Below, in pieces: positions 16,846 through 25,581 of a stretch of DNA of 64,000 bases (position 1 is its first letter; each line of letters starts with the position of its first letter). Where the stretch lies: NCBI GenBank assembly GCA_037190665.1, contig JBBCJT010000033.1, positions 23,384 to 87,383 on the forward strand, given 5' to 3'. This stretch comes from JBBCJT01 sp037190665 (GTDB taxonomy: Bacteria > Pseudomonadota > Alphaproteobacteria > Acetobacterales > Acetobacteraceae). Below the pieces are notes generated by a model. That model was not told the DNA's origin and ran no database searches. It saw nothing but the letters and a program-made list of their open reading frames with translations. Made by a program: the position numbers and the translations under genes.

Positions 16846-17336
16846 AGGTGCCGATCGTATGGAACGGACCCACTGTTGTCGGCCGAAGCTAAACCGGTCC
16901 GTTCAGCGCCCATGTCAGTCATCCGCGAAGTGCCGCTGGTTTCCGAAAGCGGACACTGCGTCTCGCCGTCCGCTGACCGGGTTGGGCGTAAAGCGGCAGT
17001 AGAACTCTTTCCTCGTAAGGGCCGGTGCGCCTCCGTTAGCGGACACGTACGCAGCCGAGCCGGGCTCGCATTTTAGGGCGTGGCGATCCGGGCTGACCCG
17101 GACCGCATGCGCCTGATCGCCACCTCGAGGCTCGTCGCTGACTGCTCCGCCGAGCGGGCGCGTGGACGCTTCCGTCACGGATGAGATTCCTCGCCGACTC
17201 GGCGTTCTATGGTAGAATAATTATGCGCTTCCTACTCGCGGCGGGCGCACCGGACCGAACGGCGGCGCCGGACGCGCGGCGAGGAATAAGGTGCGGCCAC
17301 CACCAGGAACACCTTTTCAGCCTGAGGCTCACCAAA
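16846..17336. other. Decayed intergenic DNA left of the CBASS operon
   Basis: No convincing gene is seen in 490 bp. The stretch 16890-17060 contains broken, AT-richer motifs such as CCGAAAGCGGACA and GTTAGCGGACAC that look like scrambled repeats. The hexamer TAGAAT at 17213-17218 is a candidate -10 box for the operon, with no good -35. The frame of the next gene is open from 17181, but family comparison favours the start at 17337. Confidence 0.4.
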
Positions 17337-18371
17337 ATGGTTCCCCACGCGCGCTTCCTGGAACTTCTGCAGGAGATCGAGCCAAGCGCCACCACGAAGG
17401 CCAGCTCAGCCACCGCGCACCGCGCGCTGCGTGACCATCTTTGGGCCGACAGCAGCTTCCAGCCCCTGATGGTCACGGACTTCCTCTCCGGCTCCTACAA
17501 GCGAGACACGGCGATCCGGCCGCGGAAGGTCGATGGTGTAGTGACCCGGCCCGACGTCGACACGATCGTAGTGACCAACCACCAGCTTACCGATGATCCG
17601 AAGGGGGTGGTGGACGCGCTGTACGGGGCCGTGCGGCGCGGCTACTCGGACATCCGCCGACAGGCTCGGTCGGTCGGCATCGTGACGCCGCTGGCCGACA
17701 TGGACGTCGTGCCGATCATCGACCCCTTCGGCAACGGCGACTACTACATCCCCGACCGGAAGCAGGAGAGGTGGCTCCGGACGAATCCGCCGGGGCACAC
17801 GAGCTGGACGACGTCCGTTAACGCCGCCTCAGACGGCCGCTTCAAGCCGTTGGTGAAGATGATGAAGTGGTGGCGGCGGCACAACCCGACGGTCGCGAAG
17901 CGGCCGAAGGGCTTCGTGCTCGAGTGCTTCGCCGCCGAGTGCATGAACCGGAAGGCGGCCCACTTCGGCGAGCTGTTCGTCGGCACGCTCGAGCAGATCA
18001 ACGCGAAGTACGGCCTCTACGCTGCCGCTGGGATCCTTCCGCACATCGACGACCCCGGCGTTCCGGGCAACTCTGTCCTGAGCGGCATGACGGTCGAGGC
18101 GTTCCAGGGCTTCATGGCCAAAGTGAAGGACCACGCCGGGCTGGGGCGCCGTGCGCTGGCCGAGGAAGACATGGAGAAGGCCACCCTGTATTGGAAGGCC
18201 ATCTTCGGGCAGCGCTTCCCGGCGACCGAGGCGCGGGCGGCCAGCGGCCTGCTGCGGGCCGCGACCGCCCCAGCGCCCCAGGCACCGGGCGCAGGACTGC
18301 TCGGCTCCGGCGGAGGGCTGTCGTTTCCCGATCGGCCAATCACCCCCGTAAAGCCCGCCGGGTTCGCGTGA
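17337..18371 (+). CDS. CBASS CD-NTase (SMODS-domain cyclic oligonucleotide synthase)
   Basis: A cGAS/DncV-like nucleotidyltransferase, 344 aa, expected to make a cyclic oligonucleotide alarm signal on phage infection. The catalytic GS motif is at residues 52-53 (FLSGSYKRDTAIRP), the metal-binding pair Asp73/Asp75 in RPDVDTIVV and the third acid Asp123 in LADMDVVPII. Also visible are TNPPGHTSWT, RFKPLVKMMKWWRRHNP and KRPKGFVLE, all typical of SMODS enzymes found with SAVED effectors. A flexible Pro/Ala/Gly tail ends GFA, consistent with a C-terminus used by Cap2. The start MVPHARFLELL was chosen by family alignment. It overlaps cap2 by GTGA. Confidence 0.93.
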   Translation: MVPHARFLELLQEIEPSATTKASSATAHRALRDHLWADSSFQPLMVTDFLSGSYKRDTAIRPRKVDGVVTRPDVDTIVVTNHQLTDDPKGVVDALYGAVRRGYSDIRRQARSVGIVTPLADMDVVPIIDPFGNGDYYIPDRKQERWLRTNPPGHTSWTTSVNAASDGRFKPLVKMMKWWRRHNPTVAKRPKGFVLECFAAECMNRKAAHFGELFVGTLEQINAKYGLYAAAGILPHIDDPGVPGNSVLSGMTVEAFQGFMAKVKDHAGLGRRALAEEDMEKATLYWKAIFGQRFPATEARAASGLLRAATAPAPQAPGAGLLGSGGGLSFPDRPITPVKPAGFA

Positions 18372-20125
18372 CTTGGTTCCTCCACGACATCGGCCGCCTG
18401 CACCGCGAGCGTCAGGAGTTTGAGGCTCTGCAGCGGCGGGCGCCCTGGATGACGCCACCCGCCTGGCGATGGGCGAACGGCGTCCTGGAGGTCGACCTGG
18501 ATGTCAGGGTCGGAGAGCAGGCCTACCCGCTTAAGCTGCGCTACCCGAGCGCCTTCCCGGCGTGCCCGCCCTCCGTCTACCCGCGAGAGCTGGAGGTCCG
18601 CTGGAGCGCTCACCAGTACGGCGCCGGGGGCGAGCTCTGCCTCGAGATCGGGCCGGACAACTGGAGGCCGGAGACCACGGGGGCGCAGATGATTGAGAGC
18701 GCCCACCGCCTCCTCGATGCCGAACGTCCGGGATTGGGAGCCGTCCCGGCGCGGGAGGTTCCGTCGCGTCACCGCCTCACGCCCGGCCAAGAGCTCCGCA
18801 GCGTCGGTCGCCGCTTCCTTCTGAACCAGGGTCTCCTCGATCGTCTCGCCCGGTACGGCGATGGAGCCGTGCTCGGGATGGATGTCCTCCTGGTAGGGCA
18901 CGGGAACGCCCGCACCGGCGTCATTGTCGGGCTGCGCCAGGAAGGGGAGACCGAGTGGAGAGATCCGACGGTTCCGCAGCAGGCGCTCGCGCGACACCAA
19001 TACGTCTGGTCTGGGTTGGCCGTCAGGGTTCCGGACGGCGCTCCGTTGCCATCGGTGACCTCGGCTGCGGGCTTGAACGCTGCCCTCGCCTCGCTCGGTG
19101 TCCCTGTGCCGGAGGGCAGCCTGTCGACCTGCGGCTACGAGTTCTTCCTCCTCTTCGGACAGGGCGTCGCGCCGACGCTCGTTTGGGCGCTGTCGCCGGA
19201 GGGTGACGTCATCGTGCATGACCCGGTGCGGGCAGGGCCATCCGGGGCTGCTCGCCTCGATCCGGGGTACGAAGAACTTGCGACGCGGCGAGTAGGGATT
19301 GTTGGCGCCGGGTCGGTCGGCTCCAAAGTCGCTACCTCCTTGGCCCGCGCGGGCGTGGAAAGGTTCCTACTGCTGGACGGCGAAGTCTTCCTCCCCGGCA
19401 ATCTCGTCCGCCACGACCTCGACTGGTCTTCGGTGGGGGGACACAAGGTGAACGAGCTGGCGTGGCGCCTTGCCGTCGTTCGTCCGGGCGCGGACATCAC
19501 AATCAGACGGACGGTCCTGACGGGTCAGGAGGCGAGCGCGAGTGTGGCTGCCGCCCTCGAAGATCTCGCTTCCTGCGACCTCATCATCGAGGCGACGGCC
19601 GACGGGGAGACCTTCAGCCTTGTCGGGAGCCACGCCGCCGCGCGCGCAACGCCGATGGTTTGGGCGGAGGTGCTCGAGGGCGGGATCGGCGGGTTGGTGG
19701 CGCGCTCGCGCCCGGGCCAGGAGCCGACGCCGCTGGCCATGCGGTCCCGCATCCTCGACTGGTGTTCGGGGATTGGGGAGCCCTGGGACCGGGCCGGGTC
19801 CGGCTACGCCAGCATCGGCGACGATGGCGCTCCCCTCGTCGCCGACGACGCGGACGTCGGCGTGATCGCGGCCCACCTCGCCCGGCTCGCGATTGACACC
19901 CTGCTCCGCCGCACCCCGTCCGACTTCCCCCACGCGGCCTACTTCGTCGGGCTGAGGCGTTCATGGATCTTCCGCGAGCCCTTCGACACGCACCCGGTGG
20001 ACGTCGGGGGGCCGTCGGTAGAGCCCGGGCCGGCCGAGACGCCGGAGGAGGTGGTTCGGGAGAACACCACCTTCCTCATCAGCCTCCTGCCGGACCAGAC
20101 GGGTGCAGCTGATCCTTCCACCTGA
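18368..20125 (+). CDS. cap2: CBASS Cap2, E2-E1 fusion ubiquitin-like ligase
   Basis: A 585-aa protein from a GTG start that shares GTGA with the CD-NTase stop. The N-terminal E2-like domain has HQYGAGGELCLEIGPDNWRP, with the probable catalytic Cys91. The C-terminal E1/ThiF domain has the ATP-binding loop GIVGAGSVGSKVA (about 310-322), LLLDGEVFLPGNLVRHDLDW and DLIIEATADGE. Cys466 in DWCSGIGEPWDRAG is a candidate E1 cysteine, not proven. Cap2 conjugates the CD-NTase C-terminus to targets and primes the cyclase. The stop overlaps cap3 by 23 bp. Confidence 0.92.
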   Translation: MTWFLHDIGRLHRERQEFEALQRRAPWMTPPAWRWANGVLEVDLDVRVGEQAYPLKLRYPSAFPACPPSVYPRELEVRWSAHQYGAGGELCLEIGPDNWRPETTGAQMIESAHRLLDAERPGLGAVPAREVPSRHRLTPGQELRSVGRRFLLNQGLLDRLARYGDGAVLGMDVLLVGHGNARTGVIVGLRQEGETEWRDPTVPQQALARHQYVWSGLAVRVPDGAPLPSVTSAAGLNAALASLGVPVPEGSLSTCGYEFFLLFGQGVAPTLVWALSPEGDVIVHDPVRAGPSGAARLDPGYEELATRRVGIVGAGSVGSKVATSLARAGVERFLLLDGEVFLPGNLVRHDLDWSSVGGHKVNELAWRLAVVRPGADITIRRTVLTGQEASASVAAALEDLASCDLIIEATADGETFSLVGSHAAARATPMVWAEVLEGGIGGLVARSRPGQEPTPLAMRSRILDWCSGIGEPWDRAGSGYASIGDDGAPLVADDADVGVIAAHLARLAIDTLLRRTPSDFPHAAYFVGLRRSWIFREPFDTHPVDVGGPSVEPGPAETPEEVVRENTTFLISLLPDQTGAADPST

Positions 20126-20576
20126 GATCGGGCAGCGCCTCGTCGATCAGCTCCGCGTCGCCGGTTCGCGCGAGATCGGGGGGCTGCTCATGGGTGAGCA
20201 CGTCGGCCCGGACACCTTCCGGGTGCTCGACCTCACCGTCGACCAGGGCGGGGGCTCCTTCGCCCGGTTCCTCCGCAGCTTCCGCCGCCACGGCCGCGGC
20301 CTCCTCGACTTCTTCCGGAGGACGGGCGGCCAGTTCCAGCGGTTCAACTACCTCGGCGAGTGGCACTCCCATCCATCGTTCGGCCTCGACCCCAGCGGCA
20401 CGGATCTCGCCACGATGCGGGGCATCGTGGACGATCCGCGCGTCGGCGCGAACTTCGCGGTGCTCCTCATCGTCCGCCTCTCCCCGCAGGGTATCCTCGA
20501 GGCCCGGGCGACCCACCACGTTCCATCCCGCCCGGACGCGCTCCCCGTGGACCTCATCCTCAGCGGCGCGGCGTGA
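20103..20576 (+). CDS. cap3: CBASS Cap3, JAB/JAMM deconjugating metalloprotease
   Basis: A 157-aa protein from a GTG inside the end of cap2. It has the full zinc JAMM set: Glu24 (SREIGGLLMG) and HxH-x7-SxxD with His88, His90, Ser98 and Asp101 (EWHSHPSFGLDPSGTD). Cap3 cleaves CD-NTase-target conjugates made by Cap2 and so counters or resets Cap2. It lies between cap2 and the effector gene in the type II CBASS order. Confidence 0.92.
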   Translation: MQLILPPEIGQRLVDQLRVAGSREIGGLLMGEHVGPDTFRVLDLTVDQGGGSFARFLRSFRRHGRGLLDFFRRTGGQFQRFNYLGEWHSHPSFGLDPSGTDLATMRGIVDDPRVGANFAVLLIVRLSPQGILEARATHHVPSRPDALPVDLILSGAA

Positions 20577-20588
20577 AACGGAGCACAG

Positions 20589-22025
20589 ATGTCGAAGGAC
20601 GATCCCCTTTCTGTCATGACCCCGGAGGCGCGGGGCGGCGACATCGCGGAGGGCGGCTTACGCGCCCAGGACCACCTGACCCTCGCCCGGATCCCCGGGT
20701 GGCTCGCGCAGGACGGCTTCGATGGCATGATCCGCGAGGCCCACGGGGACGCCGAGGCGGCGTTCCACGTCCCGGGGACGGGGATCACCCGCGAGTTCGT
20801 CGAGTATAAGGACTATGAGATCCAGCCCGCCGGGCTGCGGGAGGAGATCGCCCGTTTCCAACGGATGGCGGAGGGGACGAGCGTCGCCTACCGCCGCTTC
20901 GTGCTTTCGACCCGCGGCCTCTCGCCGACCCTCCGCCCCGTGCACGCGGCCCTCGTCCGGGTCAGAGGCGCGCTGCCCTTCTACGCGGACGTCCCGGCGA
21001 TCGCGGACGCCTCCTACGCCGATTACGAGGCCGCCGCCGCGAGGGTCGACCTCGACGCGGTGGCAGCCCGCTTTGTCTTCGACCGGGCTGTCCTGGAGCC
21101 CGATGCTCCGGCCGCCGAGCCGCTCGCCGCCGTCCTCTTCGAGGAGGCGATGCGACGCGAGTTCTCGGTGTCCGCCGACGCGAGCGGACGCCAGATGACG
21201 ACCGCGCGCGAGGCGCTGGCGGCGATGGTCGTCTCAAGCAAGGCGCGGCCGATCGCGCGGGGCGCCATCCTGGACGCCTTGGCGAGCGGGCTTCCCGCCC
21301 TCGCCGAGGAACTGCGCGCCGCACCGATCCGCCTGCACACGTCGATGGATCCGTCGGAGGCTCGGACGCCCGGCCCGGTCCGGATGGAATGGGCCGACCT
21401 CTTCGGCGGCGAAGCCCGGCGGTATCCACCCCCGGCCGAATGGGATCGACGGGTCGTTGGTGAGACGGCCGCCTTCCGCGACTGGGTCGCCGCCTCCGGT
21501 CGCCCGCGTTCGGTCGTGCTCTCCGGCCATCGGCGCCTCTCCGCCTCGGTCGCGGTCGGCCGGGCGCTGTCGGCGGTGGCCGGGTTCCGCGTCACCATTG
21601 AGTACCGGGGCGAGACGTGGCGGACGGACAGCTACCCGCCCGAGGAGGAGCGGCCCTATCCCTGGCTCGAGGAGTACCACCCGGGCGAGGTGCCGGGGGG
21701 CGAACTCGCGGTCGGCATCGGCATCATCAACGACGTCCGCCCCCAGGTGATCGCCCACCTCGACCGCTCCCGCGAGGGGACCGCCAGGCTGTTTCTCTAC
21801 TCCGCGATTCCCCTCGCGTCGGACGCGCAGGCGAACGGGGCGGTCAACCTCGCCAAGGCGGCGATCCAACGCGGGCTCCAGCGCTCGGGCGCACGCCGCC
21901 TCGCCCTGTTCCTGGCCGTGCCCGCCCACTTCGCCCTCTTCCTGGGCCACCGGATGAACGCGACGGCACCGGTCACCTGCCACGAGCGCGGTTTGGACGG
22001 ATACGTGGCGACGTGCAGCTGCTGA
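20589..22025 (+). CDS. CBASS effector: nuclease-SAVED protein (Cap4-like)
   Basis: A 478-aa protein, 12 bp after cap3. The C-terminal half is a SAVED ligand-binding domain (RSVVLSGHRRLSASVAVGRA...FRVTIEYRGETWRTD, ARLFLYSAIP, RLALFLAVPAHFALFLGHRM, CHERG). The N-terminal part has GDAEAAFHVPGTGITREF followed by VEYKDYEIQP, a PD-(D/E)xK-like arrangement with Asp54 or Glu56, then Glu72-x-Lys74, matching the position of the Cap4 dsDNA endonuclease domain. Binding of the CD-NTase product should trigger DNA cleavage. The N-terminal nuclease assignment is inference from a short motif; the SAVED call is firm. Confidence 0.85.
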   Translation: MSKDDPLSVMTPEARGGDIAEGGLRAQDHLTLARIPGWLAQDGFDGMIREAHGDAEAAFHVPGTGITREFVEYKDYEIQPAGLREEIARFQRMAEGTSVAYRRFVLSTRGLSPTLRPVHAALVRVRGALPFYADVPAIADASYADYEAAAARVDLDAVAARFVFDRAVLEPDAPAAEPLAAVLFEEAMRREFSVSADASGRQMTTAREALAAMVVSSKARPIARGAILDALASGLPALAEELRAAPIRLHTSMDPSEARTPGPVRMEWADLFGGEARRYPPPAEWDRRVVGETAAFRDWVAASGRPRSVVLSGHRRLSASVAVGRALSAVAGFRVTIEYRGETWRTDSYPPEEERPYPWLEEYHPGEVPGGELAVGIGIINDVRPQVIAHLDRSREGTARLFLYSAIPLASDAQANGAVNLAKAAIQRGLQRSGARRLALFLAVPAHFALFLGHRMNATAPVTCHERGLDGYVATCSC

Positions 22026-22662
22026 CCGACGGCGCGCTGTCTCGGATCAGCGCGGATCGGATCTCGCGACCGCAGATTGCCCGCCTGCGGGCAAGATGCC
22101 TGCCCTATCGCGGACCCAGCCGCGCAGATCGGCGTGGACGACAATCCCAGGGTCCAAGAGCGCAGTTGCGAGCAATACTGCCGATGACACCCTATGCCAG
22201 AATCCCATACAGCAATGACGCCCTATGCAAAATCAGTGACGGGCTATCCGGGAATTACCAACGGCGGATCAACCGGATACCCTGGCCTCAATGACGGATA
22301 GGCCAGAACCTATAGAGCCGCCGATCTCGGCCACTGGCCGGCAATGCCTGCTCCTTCGCCACTAACGGACATATCGGCCCTAAGCACGACTGGCGCCTCT
22401 GGGTCGGAAGCAGCCAAACACCACGCCAACATCGATGTCTGCTCTACCCGTTCCTTGTCTCGGAAGCTGATAGGCAGCATTCGGCCAGATTTAGCCGGTC
22501 CGCTCCGTGTCCATCTGGCCGAAGAGCACCTCCAGGGTCGCTTTCGAGAGCGGCTATTGCACCGTTGATCGACCTCTGTGATCGGGGAAGTACGGAGGAC
22601 GCCCGATGGATGGCGCGCGCCGCAGCTTCCAGCCGGGCGCGGCCATCCTCCGCGGCCTCCGA
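22026..22662. other. Decayed intergenic DNA right of the CBASS operon
   Basis: No gene is seen in 637 bp. Four loose copies of a (A/G)ATGAC-then-(C/G)CTAT motif occur at about 22183, 22214, 22235 and 22290, and the 22330-22560 part is less GC-rich than its surroundings. TTAGCCGGTCCGCTC near 22491 resembles TAAACCGGTCCGTTC near 16890 on the other side of the operon. This may be a trace of flanking repeats, but it is weak. Confidence 0.35.
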
Positions 22663-22965
22663 TCAGCGGCCGTGCCGGACGGCGACGGCGCCGCTTGTCG
22701 CGTCCACATGGAGTTCGACGCGACGGCCTTCCGTGTTGGTCGTCTTCACCTCCCAGCGCCCGTGATCCCATTCGAGCTCGCTGACAGGGCCATAGCCCGC
22801 GGCACGAACAGCCGCGATCGCTGCAACGGCGTCCACTTGCGCGGCGGCGATGGCGCGGCTCTCCTCGGCCCGGCGGTCCTGGCGATCCGAGGCCAGGGCC
22901 GCCGTGATCGGCAGCGCGGCGGCGACGGTCAGGGCAAGGGCGACGGGACGGATATGGCGGATCAT
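22663..22965 (-). CDS. PepSY-domain secreted protein
   Basis: A 100-aa protein. The ATG at 22965 follows a GAGGAGAG ribosome site and starts a signal peptide (MIRHIRPVALALTVAAALPI, cleavage after ALA). The mature part has one PepSY-like unit: AAIAAVRAAGYGPVSELEWD then RWEVKTTNTEGRRVELHVDA. PepSY proteins are thought to bind or inhibit peptidases or sense envelope state. It is divergent from a second PepSY gene and the two-component system. Confidence 0.8.
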   Translation of the reverse strand: MIRHIRPVALALTVAAALPITAALASDRQDRRAEESRAIAAAQVDAVAAIAAVRAAGYGPVSELEWDHGRWEVKTTNTEGRRVELHVDATSGAVAVRHGR

Positions 22966-23093
22966 CGTGTGCTCTCCTCGGCTTGTCAGTTGCGGGGCAG
23001 CCGCAACGGCGGGCAATCTCGATCCGTCGAACTGAACCGCCGCTGAGCCGACCGTTCAGCCGTGGTTCAGCGAAGGGACCCTAGCCTCGCCCC

Positions 23094-23408
23094 ATGCGCC
23101 GCGCCCTGCTGCTCCTGCCTGCCCTTCTTCTCGCCGCCCCCCTCACCCGCGCGGACGACCGGCGCGACCACGAACGCGCGCGCGCCGCCCTCGCCGCCGG
23201 GGAAATCCGTCCGCTGGCCGCGCTGCTGGCCGAGATCGAACGCCGCTACGTCGGCGTGGTCATCGAGACCGAGCTGGAGCGAGATGACGGGCGCTGGGTG
23301 TACGAGTTCAAGCTGCTTCCGCCGTCCGGCCGCGTCTTCGAGGTCGAGCTGGACGCCGCGACGGGTGCGGTGATCCGCACGCGCGGACCGGTGCAGGAAC
23401 GGCCCTGA
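23094..23408 (+). CDS. PepSY-domain secreted protein, first gene of a two-component operon
   Basis: A 104-aa protein with a signal peptide (MRRALLLLPALLLAAPLTRA) and a PepSY unit (LAALLAEIERRYVGVVIETE...WVYEFKLLPPSGRVFEVELD). Its stop overlaps the start of the response regulator gene by one base (23408), so the three genes 23094-25413 form an operon. This arrangement is widespread in proteobacteria, with PepSY probably acting as periplasmic accessory or target. Confidence 0.85.
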   Translation: MRRALLLLPALLLAAPLTRADDRRDHERARAALAAGEIRPLAALLAEIERRYVGVVIETELERDDGRWVYEFKLLPPSGRVFEVELDAATGAVIRTRGPVQERP

Positions 23409-24067
23409 TGCGGACCCTGATCGTCGAGGACCATGCCCCGCTCGCCGGACAGTTGCGCGACGCCGCGATCGAGGCGGGCTTCGTCGTCGACACCGCGGCG
23501 GATGGCGAGGAGGCACTCTTCCTGGGAGAGACCGAGCCCTACGACGTCGTCGTGCTCGATCTCGGCCTGCCGCGGCTGGACGGCATTTCCGTCCTGAAGC
23601 GCTGGCGCGCGACCGGGCGCGACATGCCCGTGCTGATCCTGACCGCGCGCGATGCCTGGAGCGACAAGGTGGCGGGCCTCAATGCCGGCGCCGACGACTA
23701 TCTCGCCAAGCCCTTCGTCATGCCGGAGCTGATCGCCCGTCTCCATGCGCTGGTGCGCCGCGCACATGGGCATGGCTCGCCGGAGATCGCCCTCGGCCGG
23801 CTGGTGGTGGATACCGCGGCGCAGCGCGTGATGCTGGACGGCGCGCCAATCCGGCTGACGGGGCTCGAATACCGGCTACTCGCCTATCTCGCCCTGCAAG
23901 CCGGCCAGGTGGTGTCCAAGACCGAGCTGACCGAGCATCTCTACGCGCAGGACTTCGACCGCGACAGCAACACGCTGGAGGTGATGGTCGGCCGGCTGCG
24001 CCGCAAGCTCGGCGACGGCCTGATCGAGACGCTGCGCGGGCAGGGCTACCGGCTGGCTGCGGGATGA
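23408..24067 (+). CDS. OmpR/PhoP-family response regulator
   Basis: A 219-aa regulator. Receiver: acidic pair in VEDHAPL, phospho-acceptor Asp51 (VVLDLGLPRLDG), Lys101 in LAKPF. Winged-helix: LTGLEYRLLAYLALQAGQVV and DRDSNTLEVMVGRLRRKLG. It overlaps the histidine kinase gene by 4 bp (ATGA). Family resemblance is to PhoP/QseB regulators responding to cations or envelope peptides; the actual signal is unknown. Confidence 0.93.
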   Translation: MRTLIVEDHAPLAGQLRDAAIEAGFVVDTAADGEEALFLGETEPYDVVVLDLGLPRLDGISVLKRWRATGRDMPVLILTARDAWSDKVAGLNAGADDYLAKPFVMPELIARLHALVRRAHGHGSPEIALGRLVVDTAAQRVMLDGAPIRLTGLEYRLLAYLALQAGQVVSKTELTEHLYAQDFDRDSNTLEVMVGRLRRKLGDGLIETLRGQGYRLAAG

Positions 24068-25413
24068 GACGACCGCGCTCGCTGGCCCTGCGCCTCGCCC
24101 TGGCGGCGGGGCTCTGGGTCGCTGCAGGCCTCGGCGTGGCGGCGTGGTTCATCACGGATGTCACGGTCCGCCGGGTGGAGGCGGCCTTCGACATGCGCCT
24201 CGGCGCCCTGCTCGACACGGCGGCGGCCGCTCTCGCGCCGGATGCCGAAGGCGGCGTCGGCATCGCTCGCCCCCCGACCGGCGCGGATTTCGACCGCCCC
24301 TTCTCGGGTGCCTACTGGCAGGTCACGGGTCCAGACGGTGCGGTGGCGACCTCGCGCTCGCTATGGGACCAGACACTGCCGACCCGGGCGGGGCGCGACG
24401 CGGGCGACGTGGCACTGCGCGACATTCCCGGGCCACGCGGCGAGCCGGTCCGCCTTGCCGAGCGTGACGTCCTGCTGCCAGGCGCGGCGGCGCCGGTGCA
24501 CCTCTCCGTCGCCCTGTCGCGTGTCCCGACACTCGCGGAGATCGCGCGGCTTCGGACATTGCTTGCCCTTGCCTTCGCGCTGCTGGGGGCTGGGCTGGTA
24601 GCGGGCGTGGTCATCACCGTGGTTGCCGGCCTCGCGCCGCTGCGGCGGGTCCGGCGGGCGCTCGCCGAGGTGCGCGGCGGGCAGCGCGAGAGCCTGGCGC
24701 TCGAGGCGCCGACGGAGATCGCGCCGCTGGTTGCCGAAGTGGATGCGCTGATCGCGGCAAACCGGGCGACGGTGCAGCGAGCCCGCGCGCATGTCGGCAA
24801 CCTCGCCCATGCGCTGAAGACGCCGCTTGCCGTGCTGCGCAACGCGCTGGACGAGGCGCATCCCGATCCCGCCCTGGCCCGGGCAGAGGCGGCGGCGCTG
24901 GACCGGCTGGTGCACCACCACCTGGCGCGGGCACGGACCGCCGCTCTTGCCGCATCGGAGGCCGGTACCGGCGTCGCGCCCTATGCAGTTGCGGAGGAGG
25001 TGGCCGGCGCGTTGCGGCGGCTCTTCGTCGCACGTGGTCTCGACATCGTGGTCCGCGGGGATCGCGGTGCGCGCGTGCGGGTGGATCCGCAGGATCTGAC
25101 CGAGATGGTGGGCAACATCATGGAGAACGCCTGCAAATGGGCGCGGGAGACGGTCTTGGTCTCGATTGCCGTTGCGGGAAGCGAGGTCGTGATCGAGGTC
25201 GTTGACGATGGACCGGGCCTGCCCGACGGCAGCCGGGACGCGGCTATCGGGCGTGGCGTACGGCTCGATGAGCGCGAGTCCGGGACCGGCCTCGGTCTCG
25301 CGATCGTTGCCGAGCTTGCGGCGCTGTATGGGGGCGCGCTTGATATCGCCCGGGCCCCCGGCCGCGGGCTTCGTGTCACGCTGCGCCTGCCCCGCCAGGC
25401 GTCGGCGAGCTGA
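24064..25413 (+). CDS. Sensor histidine kinase (PhoQ-like)
   Basis: A 449-aa membrane kinase. TM1 is near residues 7-30 (LALRLALAAGLWVAAGLGVA), a periplasmic sensor domain of about 130 aa follows, then TM2 (TLLALAFALLGAGLVAGVVI), HAMP-like linker, phospho-acceptor His249 (GNLAHALKTPLAVL), N-box NIMENACKWA, and G-boxes DDGPGLPDG and GTGLGLAIV. It is the cognate kinase of the upstream regulator. Confidence 0.92.
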   Translation: MRRPRSLALRLALAAGLWVAAGLGVAAWFITDVTVRRVEAAFDMRLGALLDTAAAALAPDAEGGVGIARPPTGADFDRPFSGAYWQVTGPDGAVATSRSLWDQTLPTRAGRDAGDVALRDIPGPRGEPVRLAERDVLLPGAAAPVHLSVALSRVPTLAEIARLRTLLALAFALLGAGLVAGVVITVVAGLAPLRRVRRALAEVRGGQRESLALEAPTEIAPLVAEVDALIAANRATVQRARAHVGNLAHALKTPLAVLRNALDEAHPDPALARAEAAALDRLVHHHLARARTAALAASEAGTGVAPYAVAEEVAGALRRLFVARGLDIVVRGDRGARVRVDPQDLTEMVGNIMENACKWARETVLVSIAVAGSEVVIEVVDDGPGLPDGSRDAAIGRGVRLDERESGTGLGLAIVAELAALYGGALDIARAPGRGLRVTLRLPRQASAS

Positions 25414-25581
25414 CAACCTCGGGTCGAGGCAGCCACACCGCATCTTCGAGATCGTGTCCAGTTCCAGCAACAACCGCCACGGCACCGATTACCTGCAGGG
25501 TGAGGCGGCCGGTGGGCGAGGCGGGGTCGATCGGGCTTCCCCGGGCGCGGAGGTACGTAGGATGGTCGCCTCCGCCCTGTG

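Noticed and set aside
22183..22300. Possible CRISPR-like array
   Set aside because: Repeats are short, degenerate and irregularly spaced; there are no spacers of constant length and no cas genes.
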